A stretch of 64,000 bases of DNA from Fomitopsis serialis (lineage: Eukaryota; Basidiomycota; Agaricomycetes; Polyporales; Fomitopsidaceae), in assembly GCF_022376445.1 (NCBI RefSeq), contig NW_025955010.1:62001-126000 (forward strand). The letters run 5' to 3'. Positions within the stretch are counted from its first letter, which is position 1; each line of letters starts with the position of its first letter. The position numbers and the translations under genes are program-made. The notes under the pieces were generated by a model, which ran no database searches, was not told where the DNA came from, and saw only the letters and a program-made list of their open reading frames with translations. Shown piece by piece: positions 44,334 through 55,936 of this stretch.

Positions 44334-46105
44334 ATGGCCTCGTCGCTGGACACCATCTTCGGGTCCGCCCTTGTGGGCATCATGATTGCTGCTATGTAAG
44401 TCGCGCGCGCACACCAAGTACCGTACCGATGCGACTGCTGACATTGGCGCATAGGGTGTATGGCATTCTCGTCTCGCAACTGTTCGTCTACTTCAGGCGG
44501 TTCCCTGATGACCCTAACTGGATGAAAGCACTGGTGCGCTTTTCAATTCACCTGCTTGTCGTATCGAATGTGCCGCTGAGACTGTTGTAGGTCGCCGGTC
44601 TTTGGTGAGTTCGCGACATACCAACGGTTGTGATACCGAAGCTGATCCACATTCCATAGGGCCGTCCTGTCTTTTCTTCTGTGGGTACTCTCTTGGCACG
44701 ATTTCTCGCTTTGGCTGAGCAATTTTATTATAGCGCAACCAACATCCACATGATCTACGTCTACCTGATCAAGGACTGGGGCAACACTCAGAAGCTTGCC
44801 TACGCAACATGGTCAGCCAGTCCTAGACTATCAGCGGAAGCCCCTTAACGTGCTGATGTTCCATAGGGACTGGCTGCTTTACGTCGCTTGCACTGTGAGC
44901 AAATGTACAACGCATTGGGAAGACCCGTATCCTAATACTGCACGCAGAGTGTCGCTTCGACAGGAGTGCAAATGTTCTTCGCCCGCAGGATCTTCATTTG
45001 TAGGTCTCAACGACTATCACACTGACAATCTGCCGACTACCTTGTGTCACAGTGTCTCGACACTGGATCTTCCGCTGGGTTACTTCAGGGATCGTTGTGA
45101 GTAGAGAGGGCCCTTATCATGGAACCTCCCACTCACTGATGTCGTCCAGGTCATCTTGAGTCTGATACAGTTCGGTTAGCCACTCTCTTCCGAACTTATG
45201 CAGCATCTGATCGTCTGCCAGTTGTCGGATTCTACGCCATGGCAGAATGGTGATTCCTTACGTACTCGTAAAGTCATCCCTTGCTGATGTTTGGCTGTAG
45301 TTACCGCCTCAAGAAGTTCCTGACCTTCAGTAAGGTCACGGTGAGTCTTGGAGGCGCCACTGATTGTCATTCGAGTTCGTCGCTGAGCACCCTTCCACAC
45401 AGTGGGCGGTCGACGTCTGGCTGGGATGCGGTTCTGCCTGCGACATTCTAATCGCTTGCGTTATGTGTTATCTACTGCACACGAGTCGTACTGGAGTGAA
45501 GAGGTGAGAGTGAAGTCGGCTCTGCCATGCTAACCACTTACGAATGCATTTACAGAACTAACAAGCTCATCAACAAGCTCATGGCGTACGCGGTTCAAAC
45601 CGGAGCCATTACAAGGCTAGTTATATCAAGTCTGACCGTCTTCTCGTCCCTTACTCATGGCAATGTATCCAGTATTGTCGAGATCATATGCCTTGCTTCG
45701 GTACGATATGCAAAACCTCGTTTCGCTTCTTTGGCGGGTGCTAACATTTCCTGCAGTTCACTGGGGACGGATTTCACTACGGACACATTATGGTCGTCTT
45801 TCCCTTGGGCGGCTGTAGGTCGTTCATGGCTTGACCTCACCGGACCATGCTGAAACGTCTTGTCTCGCAGTATATGCCACCTCTCTCCTCGCCAAGTAGG
45901 GTTTTCATCAGAGTATGCGATAGGTCCGCGGATTTTTGACGCCTTTGGTAGCCTCCTCGCGCGGCAATCCGTGTCGACCAATAACGGAGGTCGGAACCTC
46001 TTCGAGCTTAGTTCCGGCGCGAGGCCCAGCAACCAGGCGGTGGTGGTGCGTCTTCACTCCAAACACCTCCGAACAGAACGGATAGATGACCCATGGCGCC
46101 CGTAA
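44334..46105 (+). CDS. DUF6534-like seven-transmembrane protein, C-terminus uncertain
   Basis: Fits the agaricomycete-specific DUF6534 family of 7TM proteins of unknown function. Start MASSLDTIFGSALVGIMIAA. Exons spell VYGILVSQLFVYFRRFPDDP, NWMKAL, a membrane helix around FLLWVLSWHDF, ATNIHMIYVYLIKDWGNTQK, SVASTGVQMFFARRIF, KKFLTFSKVTWAVDVWLGCG, SACDILIACVMCYLLHTSRT, then the family-typical RTNKLINKLMAYAVQTGAIT and SLTVFSSLTHGN and a last helix near GDGFHYGHIMVVFPLGG. After SLLAK (about 45892) a TAG stops the expected frame. An intron, a missing base or true truncation could explain this, so the 3' end at 46105 is only one possibility. Many short introns. Confidence 0.7.
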
Positions 46106-47153
46106 TCTTTTAGGAGAGCACAATCAAGTTCTCGCCGTCTCCGTTCGCTACTACGACTACTGTCATCCACGACGACGTGAGTGCGATTTGTGACCGAGAC
46201 TATTGCATGCTCACTCTGCGTCCGTAGACCGGCAAGCCGATTGACCTTGTCTCCCCTCGGCAGACCCACAATCCGAACTTGTTGAGCAGTGGTGGGAGGA
46301 TGACGAGCAGTGACCAGTCATTCGGAGGCACTACTATGGCAGACTACGATGCTGTCTAGGTGTACAACTACAACAACGGCCTCGCCACCTGAAGATACCC
46401 GGCTCGTTCTACATAGGAACAATCAGGTGTCATTGTATTTTCTCTGTATTCTTCAAACACGCGTATACTCTTGTTTGTTATGTACACCTCTCCTACGAGT
46501 GGATATTACTGAAGGATCCCCCAACTGTGTAACCGTGCGCATACCGAGCCATGTAGAATCACGCGTACTGTACTCATGTACATGTGAAATCATCTGATGC
46601 ACCGGCAGACTGAACGAGAAGCGGAGCAGTCTGTGCCGCAATACATACAGCCGGTCTCAGGGCGGGACAACCTTGGTACCACCGCAGCTCATTTGAGGAT
46701 AGTTCCCATGGACAACGGCCATGCGCGATCACATACGCCCAGCGCACGGATCCAGGAGGTGAAGCCAGGGTGAAGCACATGAGCTCCAGTCTGATCGACG
46801 CCGATAACTCATGAATGCATGGGTCTCGTCAGCGTCATGTCCTAGCCTGTCCTAGCGCACGCGGAAATGATCTATGAGAAGACGAACGCTACCTTCCATC
46901 AATTCTTATCAACACGAACTCCCTGTGCCTGCTAGAAGAGTGTTCGCTGATCACGCCGGTCGTGTCTTCGGAACGCCAGCTGTGAATCAGGAGAACTCGA
47001 GCCGCGCGGCGACCCTAGGGCCGACAAGTCTGGTTTACGAGCTGAACCATGGCTATCGTGCGGTCAGCCCAGGTCTTTTCGAAAGGAGCTCGGTGACGTC
47101 TTATAGGCGTGAAGATTGGCGCGGCAAGCGATCGTCCTTGCTCGCGCTCCGTC
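46106..47153. other. Intergenic, no gene seen
   Basis: No coding signal beyond short ORFs. It contains the presumed promoter of the first O-methyltransferase; no clear TATA element seen. Confidence 0.5.
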
Positions 47154-49059
47154 ATGTCGGGGAAGGCAGAAGTGTTAGCACTGCTGAAGCTGGTTAATCA
47201 GGCTACGAACGATGCGCTCGCTGCGTACGAGGCCAGCGGAGAGGACGTCCCCTCGCTGACGTCCCTGGATACGAAGTCCCTCTCATCCATGTCGGACAAC
47301 CTCGCGCTAAAGAAGGCCGTACGTTTGCTAGAGGGCGCTTCTGATCAGCTATGCGCGACACTTGCCCCTCCTGCGAACACTGTCATCAATGTGAGTATCA
47401 CACGTTCGTTCTTCTGAGTTCTAGGTGCACTAACCTCGGCGTGACACTGTAGCGAGTGGTGCCGTATGACTGGGCATGTATGCGCGTCGCCATACACGTT
47501 CGTGTTGCGGACGTGCTGTCCGAGCACCCGGATGGTCTTCATGTGGATGAACTTGGGCCAAAAGTGAACATCGAGAAAGGCAAGCTCGCGCGCATCCTTC
47601 GTCTCCTTGCAACTAGGCACTGCTTCCGAGAAGGTGCGTGAGTTACGTTCGGGAAGAGTTCCGTCCTAACGGATAACCTCTTTCGAGTGCGCCCGAATGT
47701 CTTCGTCAACAATCGCCTTTCATTGGTGCTGAGGTCGGACAATCCGCTCAGCGACCTTGCGGATGTACATCTCCACGAGGTGTACAAAGCTGCGTTGGTC
47801 CTGCACGAGAACCTCAGTGATCCCGTCCGCGGACCATCGTACAAGGCAACAGAGTCTGCGATGATGCAGTCGGTGCAAGGAGACGGAAAGATCACGTTCT
47901 TCGACTACCTGAAGGCCAATGTAAGCTGGCTTCCCTTTTCCGGTGGCCCGCTAATGGTGTTCTTTCGTAGCCAGGAAGGCGAGAGGTAGGCGTCAGTAAG
48001 AGCGACGTGCGTGCACATAAGACTCAGATTGCACTAGACCTTCGCTAGAGCGATGTTCGGAATGGGTTCGGTGATGGGTACTCTCGCTGCACTTGAAGGC
48101 ACGTCCGGATCGCGTCGCGCTGGTTTCTGGTCGCCGTGACGTCGACGTTGCAGTATTCCCTTGGGCGGACTACAAGACAATCTGCGATGTGGCGTCTGGC
48201 GTAGGACCATTTTCCACAGCCCTCGTGCGGCAGGTCCCAGGAGTCAAGGTTATTCTCTGCGATCTACCGGAGGTCATCGGGCAGGCGAAAGACGTAAGTG
48301 CCTCGCGAGTCCCGTAGTGCATGACGATACGTGTACTGACTCTTTGTAAAGCTTTGGAGCAAGGACCATCACGATATCATTGAGGCACAAAGAGTCGAAT
48401 TCGTCCCTTTCAACTTCTTCGAAGGCTCGCCGCCGACCGGTCTAGACATATACTACGTGAGCTCCCGTCTGCGAAATGGGCAAGCACACTTACCGAAATA
48501 CAGCTGCGCAATATCATACATAACTGGCCAGATGCAGAGGCCGAGACAATTCTGAGAAATGTCCAGAAGGCAATGCGTCCCGGCAGCCGCTTGCTCGTTC
48601 GTACGTGTGTTCATCCTTCATGCTGTAACCGATTACGCAGGCAGACCCCGTGAACAGATGACTATGTGGTGCAGTACGCTAGTCGCATAGAAGGCGACAT
48701 ATCTGATCTGCAGGAAATGGTTAGCGTTCCGGCTGTGTCTATCCCAACCGTTTGCTGAAGGGCTGCGGACGTGTTAGGCCCCGGAGCCTCTATTGCCCAA
48801 TTTCGGCGCCGGAAGTCTGCGTATGTATGGTCAAGACTTGACGATGTTGTTGACATACAATGCGAAGGAACGCACTGTACGAGATCTAGCTGATTTAAGG
48901 TGAGTCTCATTCTGAACGGGTCCGACCAAGGTCCGACGGGAGCACAATGTAAAGCTGATGCTGATGGCCTCTAGTAACCGGGCAGGACTGCGAGTCGTGA
49001 AAGTCTGGGATATCGCAGAGACAGACATAGTAGAGTTGCAGTTAATGACTGGTGATTGA
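47154..49059 (+). CDS. Family 2 (plant COMT-type) O-methyltransferase, copy A
   Basis: SAM-dependent methyltransferase that would methylate a hydroxyl on a small molecule. Start MSGKAEVLALLKLVNQATND; N-terminal dimerisation/winged-helix part with LKKAVRLLEGASDQLCATLA, VADVLSEHPDGLHVDELG and KLARILRLLATRHCFREG; then FFDYLKAN, MFGMGSVMGTLAALE, the SAM site ICDVASGVGPFSTALV, GVKVILCDLPEVIGQAKD, FVPFNFFEGSPPTGLDIYY, the catalytic-base region RNIIHNWPDAEAETIL, AMRPGSRLLV, MYGQDLTMLLTYNAKERTV and end VKVWDIAETDIVELQ. About ten introns, one possibly GC-AG after AALE (near 48099). The SAM loop reads DVASGVG instead of the usual DVGGGxG. It resembles the opposite-strand copy at 52918-54838. Confidence 0.88.
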
Positions 49060-50113
49060 TGGCACCATTGTATGCAGTAGTGAGGACGTTATAACCAATC
49101 CGGCACGAAAGCTTTGTGGCAACCTTTGTGGCGTAGGTATCACGTGGTCGCACAGAGGCCGCAACGTTGGCAACGACACTCAAACAACTCTTGAACAACT
49201 CTTGCAGCCTCTCAGATTCTCATGTTCGCCGATGACTGCTCTACTGCATCTCGGGCTTCAACTGACAGTAGACATCACCTCGCTTTTGCGGTGGGCACTA
49301 CGTGAGTCGGATCCAACTCTAAATTGGCTCAGTAAAACATCTGATAGTGTACGGTAACCAGGTAAAGGATTTGGGTATTGCTGCATTGCATCATGCAAAC
49401 ACACCCGGGACAACGAAACATGGCGAACATGCATGTAATATAAGATGAGATTACTTTCAGGATTTCTACCAATCATCGTACGCGGTCATTGAGGTCATGC
49501 GGGACCTCATCGCGTTCGGAGCGTCGTGTCATGAGCATGTGCTTCTCTACTTGCTAATGCGCTTTCTACTTCGAGGTAGTCAATACAGTGCCGATATCAT
49601 CAAGACACCTATCTTCAAAGCTACTCCGTAGCCAGGGCGTGAAACTTTTAGCATCGTTTCACTTTCGATTGGTCACCAGCTCGCCACTAGTCGCATGAGT
49701 TTAGGGGGTATATACCATCTTCGCTACTCTTCTGATCATGCCTATCACTGCTCATGTTGAGCAGGAATTCGTCACAAATACGTATGACCCCGCGGAGACT
49801 GCGACGGTGCGAGGCGCGCGCGCCCCAAGACCGTTGGCTCCCGGGAGGCAGCACAGGTCTATGTGATAGACCCGGCCGCGGCGGCTGTACGCTATTGTCC
49901 ATTCTCTTCTCACCAGAGGTTCCGCGGAGTCATATCAGATTGCATGCTATGGGGCTTCCACTTTCGAAGCTGAAACATCTCGCGGTCAGATAGCAACTGG
50001 TCCGGGATGTCCGCACCAAGTCCGCACTAGTGGTCACGTATCGGGATCAGGTTCATGGATACATATACATATAGTCAAACATCGCCCTGTGGTTGACAGA
50101 AGCGTGTCTGAAC
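49060..50113. other. Intergenic, no gene seen
   Basis: Short ORFs without motifs. It should contain the promoter of the adenylating enzyme. Confidence 0.5.
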
Positions 50114-52551
50114 ATGGGTGTTGCTCCGTTTTCCGCTCTACTTCGATGGCTGGCATCTTCGCGTTCCGCTCAGGCTGCGTCTGGTTCACAGTATGTACCA
50201 GCGCCTCGTGATGGATCGCTCACTCTCCCAGAGGTATACAATTGGCACTACCAACACAACCCGCACCAACGCGTCTTCCTCTGGCATGACCACACGGGAC
50301 CGGTACATCTTACTTATTCCGACGTGATACCTGCGGCTCAACGCGCAGCTCGCTATGTCGCCGAAGCTGCTGGAATTGAGCTTGTGGACGACATGACGCC
50401 CGCCAAACTCGTCGTGATTCTTGCTGCATCGGGTGCCTTTGTCCTACTCTATGCCTCTGAATAGACATCGGAGCTAACGCTTCTGCAGACACAGTCACGT
50501 ATGCGACTACACTCATTGGACTATCGCTTGCCGGTATTCCCGTCTTTCCAATAACTCCCCGTTTCTCCGCTTCTGTGGTATCGAAGCTTGTCGCGGTCAG
50601 CGGTGCTTGCCACATTTTCGTAAGCGGGGAAGCTGCGATACAGGAACTTGCTCAGGAGGCGGTCAAGGTCCTCAGCCTTTCTTCTGACAACACCCCGGGG
50701 ATTTCCATTATGCCATCCTACGATGACCTATATCGCGTGCAAAGCCCATTGCACCCTCTTCCTAGTCGGCGGTACGATCCTTCCGCTCTAGCTATCATTA
50801 CTCACTCGTCAGGTATGTCACACCTTCTCGACTAGCTTCCAAGGCTGACCTCTCTAGGTTCAACGTCCTTCCCCAAGCCCATTCCCTGGAGCGTCCGCTG
50901 CACCTCCAACTATTCCATAGTTGACGGTAGTTAAAGCTACTCGAAGAGTGGTACAATGACTGATACGCGCATCCCAGCGGCCCGAGACTACGTGAACGAG
51001 GTTACCGCGTGCCCAGCTATTGAGCTGTTCCACGCATGGGGTATTATGTTCCTCTCATTCCTGGTCAGTCTCAGCTCCGGATATCTACGTGTGCGATTAA
51101 TCATACCAGAATTAAGCCGATGACGGGCTATATCATGGCTGTGCTACCGCCCTCTTCTCCTGCAGTCGTCCCAACGGCAGACGCGGTCTACCAATGCATG
51201 ACTGAGTGTAGAGCTGCCTACGCTTTGGCACCTCCGTCGCTCATAACCGTGAGTGCCCTGTCTTTCAACTCGAGCGATGATCACCATATAACCTGCGACA
51301 GCAATGGTCGTGTGATCTCAACCGATATCCGTATCTAAGACAAATGAAAGGAATAGTAGGTGCCCATCCATGTCCAGCCAAAGCTTGTCTGATCATGTTG
51401 CGACGTAGGTGTATGGCGGACGATTCTTGAGTCGACCGGTTGGTGACTTGGTGGTTAAGAATGGTGTTAGACTACATACCGCTTACGGAACGTGAGCAAC
51501 GTCTTCAGTTCCACTGACGTTGATTCTGACAGAGTGCAGGACTGAGACGGGACTAATCAGTACCATCTTTCGAGGTACGTTTCCTTCCATTACAGATACA
51601 TCGTTGATTGACGGTGTTTGTGACACAGCGACGGATGATGAAGATTGGGAGTACTTCGAGATCAACAGCCAGCTTAATGGTGCCATACTGCCAAACAATG
51701 ATGCCGAGCAATCGTACCGTCTAGTCGTCACAGTATGTCTTGTTCCGGAACCGGAGCCTCACCCACTAATTGGCTTGTTTTAAAGGCGGGACCAACACAA
51801 GCACTGCCAGTTATCAACAGCGAGATTGATGGGAAAGATGCACATGTTCCCGGTGACTCGCTCCTGCCCCACCCAAACAAGCCCGGCTATTGGAAGGTTC
51901 TTGGCAGAGTCGATGATCAGATCATGCTCTCTACGGGAGAGATTGTATGTCGCCGTCAATGCCACACCGTAGCAGTCCGCTGACCACGGACAACAGGTCT
52001 ACCCCTCTTCCATAGGTGAGGTCGTAGGTTCCTTTTACTCGTAGGACATCACCAAGCTTTCGTGAACAGAGTCGCAGCTATGTCAAGATGAACGCATCAA
52101 GGGAGCGGTGATGTTCGGCCGCGGCCAGTCCAAGGTCGGCGTCGTCATCGAACTGGACTACGCATCTGCGGCAAAGGAAGGAGAACACGATTGCGTTATC
52201 GACATAGGCGACATGGTCATGTCGGTATTGTTGTCCGTGGATCAAGTGGTCATACTTACATCGGTTTCCAGGCCTGTAGTCGAGAGGGTGAACGCGATGT
52301 CACCGCCGTATGCAAGGATCGACAGACGCGTGGGTACCTCCATGTAACATTATCAATTTGCTCCAATGCTGATCTTGCGCGTCCAGCTTACCATCTTTGC
52401 GCACGAGTCCAAGCCGTTCACCTACTCGCTGAAAGGCACACCGCGGAGGGCTCTAGTAATGAAGGATTATCAGCCAGAAATTGAAGCGGCATTCCAGCAG
52501 TACAATGCGGAGGCATCGCAAACTCAGAGTGTACCACTCATACCCCTATAG
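50114..52551 (+). CDS. Stand-alone adenylation-domain (AMP-binding, NRPS-like) enzyme
   Basis: Adenylate-forming enzyme of the ANL superfamily, patterned like the A domain of fungal A-T-R (NRPS-like reductase) proteins. Start MGVAPFSALLRWLASS. Motifs: TYATTLIGLSLAGIPVFPIT; core A3 ALAIITHSSG then STSFPKPIPWS across an intron; FHAWGIMFLSF; A5 HTAYG then TETGLIST; A7 GRVDDQIMLSTGEI; VYPSS; MFGRGQSKVGVVIEL; and an A10-like end KPFTYSLKGTPRRALVMKDY. Stop at 52551 directly after SVPLIPL. No phosphopantetheine carrier (LGxDS) and no reductase domain follow, because the next gene comes tail-to-tail. It activates a carboxylic acid, identity unknown. More than ten introns; some exon borders around 50870-51050 and 52250-52390 are uncertain. 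It lies between two related O-methyltransferases. Confidence 0.85.
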
Positions 52552-52917
52552 ACGACGTGTACGATATACCCATACTTAGCAAGTGGTCTGACCACTGATA
52601 CCCTCTCTGTGGACTTACGGTTCTGATCACTTTGTTGTGAACGACAAGTTTATTCCACAGCCCGAACGCCAGTTGTCGCCACACTTCTGTGTCCGGGCCC
52701 TTTATATTGATCGACAAGCCACAATGACTTCGAATGTAACACGGCACCCGTTTTCCGCACCTGTACACCGCGACCGGGCGCACTTGGCAGGCTTTACCTG
52801 GGTTTGACTATCTCTGTATACATTTTCCAGTGACACATGCACGAATCTGAAAAATATGACGGCTACTGGGCTTGACAGGGAGATGCCTTTACATGCGTCC
52901 AGCACCTCGACTTCCAT
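52552..52917. other. Convergent intergenic region
   Basis: Space between the tails of the adenylating enzyme and O-methyltransferase B. No carrier-protein or reductase sequence is visible in any frame. Confidence 0.6.
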
Positions 52918-54838
52918 TCAAGATGCACTAGCGATCTCATACTGCACGACACATGCTTCCGCAAGGTCCCAAACCTTCACCACGCGCAGCCCAGCCTGCT
53001 GCCTGTAAATGTGAACTTCAGCAAATCTCATCGACAGAATCAAGGACGAACATACCCAAGTGCTGACATCTCCTGAAGTGTGCGCTCTTTTGCGTTGCAC
53101 GCTATCAGCATGGTCATGTCTTGATTACATGCCCGCATTCTACCAGCACCGAAATTGCGAAGCATAGGTTCGGGGGCCTACATGAAATTGTGTGAGCGCG
53201 CGGGTTATCTCATAACTATCCGAAACCCACGTCGTCCACCGCAACGGACAGCTGTTGACTCTCATCTTCATCGCGGACCAAGTGTTGCATCACGTAGTCG
53301 TCTGCCGCCCTGAATCAGTTTTCTGTGAACCACTGTAGGACCAGAGATACGTACGGACGAAGAACTGGCTTGTAGGCCCCATCGATTGTCGGATCTTCTT
53401 CAGGATGCATATTGCCTGGTCATCCGACCAGCTGTGCAGAATCGCCCGCATCTGTTGGTGTAGAAGTCAGCAACACAGCTACCGCAAGCAAAGCAACTTG
53501 AAGGCCACACATAGTAGACATCCTGGCCAGGAGGTGGGGCTTGTTCGAGGAAGTTGAGCACGGAGAACAGTACCCTCCCAGACTGAACAATGTCCGGGCA
53601 TTCGCTGCTCCATAGCTTTCGAGTGGAAGACGGAGTCAGCACGAGTGTGTCACGTAAGTATCAGACGAGACGCATCCATACCTCTTCACCTTGGTCAACA
53701 GTCGCAGGCATGTCACACAGGGTATAGGTGATGTTCGGGTATTGTCGAACGAGAGGTATAGCGTAGGCACCGACACCGGATCCAATATCGCAGACTGTTG
53801 AGATGCTCTTCCAAGGGAAATCTGGTGTAAGACGAGTCTTAAGTTTTAAGATCAATTGGATATCGGATGCTACCACACCTTCAAGCGACGCGAGACTGCC
53901 AAATAGGATGCCTATGCCCGACATCCCAAAGTTGAAGTTCTAGACTCGGAATATCTTGAAGCGGCAGGCCAATCAGAGCGAGCTTGAAAGACTTACCTCC
54001 TCCCTGTCAGGCTTCCCATTCCAAGTCAGATAGGATCGACAAATGAGACGCAAAGAATTCACGAACATTAGCTCGCAACCAGTCGAAGAACATGGCACCT
54101 TCGTTCTCTGGTCCATTGACGGCGTACATGACAGGAGCCTTGGCGAGGTCATCCGAATTCATGCACCGCGGATCTGTGATCGTCTCATAGAGAACGTTTC
54201 CACCGGTAGCTATGTCGGTCAGATAGACGTCAGCTAAATGCATGATCGGATTGCTTTTGCGGAGCATCAAGGACAACCGGTTGTGGGCGTATTTATCGAT
54301 TGCGACTGTAAAGTCAACGGATGAGCGTGTAGCAGATGAGAAGTCATCAGCAATGTAACCTTCGCGGAAGCAGTGTCTTGTCGCCAGACACCTCAGGATG
54401 CGACTGAGCTTTCCCTGTTCTATCTTCACCAATGGCGCTAGATCTCTGGCGTGCATTCCCACAGGATGGTCGTACAGCACATCTGCTACGCCTGCTCGCA
54501 AAATTGTACGAAGGCATTGAGCATAATGTCCTTGAGAACGCTATGCCAGGAAACTTAGTATGCGTCATTTGTCTTCAAGACAATATCATTGGTGCACGTA
54601 CGTCGACCATAGTGAGGGCTGGCGGCGCGAGCGTAGCACAGAGCTGGTCGCAGGCGCCTTCCAGAAGACGAACGGCTTTCTTCAGCTGCATGTTCTCAGA
54701 CAAGGCGAGGACCAATTGCTCATCGGTTGATGAAAGGAGGGGAACGTCGTGGCCACCGTTGTCGTATGCTGCCAGAGCGTCCTGCGTAGCCTTGTTAATC
54801 AGAAAAAGCAGTGATAGGACCTCGGCTTTGCCAGACAT
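52918..54838 (-). CDS. Family 2 (plant COMT-type) O-methyltransferase, copy B
   Basis: Start MSGKAEVLSLLFLINKATQD (54838), clearly paralogous to the copy at 47154 (shared MSGKAEVL, LKKAVRLLEGA, DQLCATLAPPA, KLSRILRCLATRHCFREG). Later segments: AHNRLSLMLRKSNPIMHLAD, FFDWLRANV, MSGIGILFGSLASLEGV, the SAM site VCDIGSGVGAYAIPLV (the normal D-x-G-x-G-x-G), YTLCDMPATVDQGEEV, NFLEQAPPPGQDVYYV, the catalytic-base segment ILHSWSDDQAICILKKI, MGPTSQFFVRDYV, CNAKERTLQEMS and end LRVVKVWDLAEACVVQYE. About ten introns. It faces the adenylating enzyme tail-to-tail. Inverted position relative to copy A suggests duplication followed by rearrangement. Confidence 0.87.
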
Positions 54839-55936
54839 TTCGTTTTCGATTTTTGACGTGAGGTTGGGATGCGTTCCATTGCCATTTTATACGATACGGG
54901 TTACTGCTGATGACTCAAAAGACATCGTCGTCCGCGACCGATGGGAACGGTCTGAGGTGACATATGTTAGAACCGATGCGCGTAGTAAAATTACTAAGTT
55001 AGTTAATGACATGAGTGATGGATACAGTGTATCACGAGCCGCATTGTCACCGGAGGGAACACACATACTATCACTTGATAAGCAGTGGATATGCAATCCG
55101 AGCTGTAGGTTTTGTAGTTCACTTGAATCTTGGTTGCGACATTTACTGACTTATACTGTGACGACGCAGTGAAGGCTTCCTCAGTCCGATTGCAGACAAC
55201 CTGACGATGGGTATGATAGACCCACCTTGTATAGTCATGTTGGTGTGGCGAACTTCTGAGTTGAGGTACAAGCATTCCATGCCACCGATCAATACTTCAG
55301 CTTCAGTAGCCGAACCCTGTCGCAATAGCATCAGACGCGAGCACGCAAAGTGGAGGCTCACCTTGGCCCTTGACAGTGAGTGATGCACCCTACCTCCGCA
55401 CCGGCGTGTCTGACGTGACGCCGCGCAGAAGGAGATACAAGAGTTTGATACATCTTACTTCTGACATCTCACGTATGCACCGCGCAGAAACGGTTTCCAC
55501 TGTCGGAAGGAGTTACAATGATTTGGTACGACTCGGTGACACCGTGAGAAGCACCAAATTACTGAGTGTGCGGCGTTGGGGAATGGTGACCCCTGGATTG
55601 CCCTGGAGGTTGATCGGACCGTCCTGTGAACGATGCAGTTGTATTTGACCTGCCAGTGAATTTAGCTATGTAGTAACGAGATGACTCGGCTTACAGGCAT
55701 GGCTGCATATTGAGAGTCACCCGCAGGCTCCTCATCCGCTATTGCTTACCGTGTGCAATATGAGGTCGAAGCACCCTCCCGGACACAAAACGGTACCGAG
55801 AACACTTCCTTCGTATGCGTTACGTTACATCGTTGACAGTATCCCCAACCAATAACTGGAGTCCGCCTAGATCATTCCGCTCGTGAGTCCGTCACATACG
55901 CGGGTCAGTAAACCCTTTTGGTGGCAAGATTCCTAA
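54839..55936. other. Intergenic, no gene seen
   Basis: About 1.1 kb between the 5' end of O-methyltransferase B and the 3' end of the trehalase gene. Short ORFs on both strands without motifs. Confidence 0.5.

Noticed and set aside
49640..50000. Possible small gene upstream of the adenylating enzyme
   Set aside because: Short ORFs on both strands without motifs or splice support.
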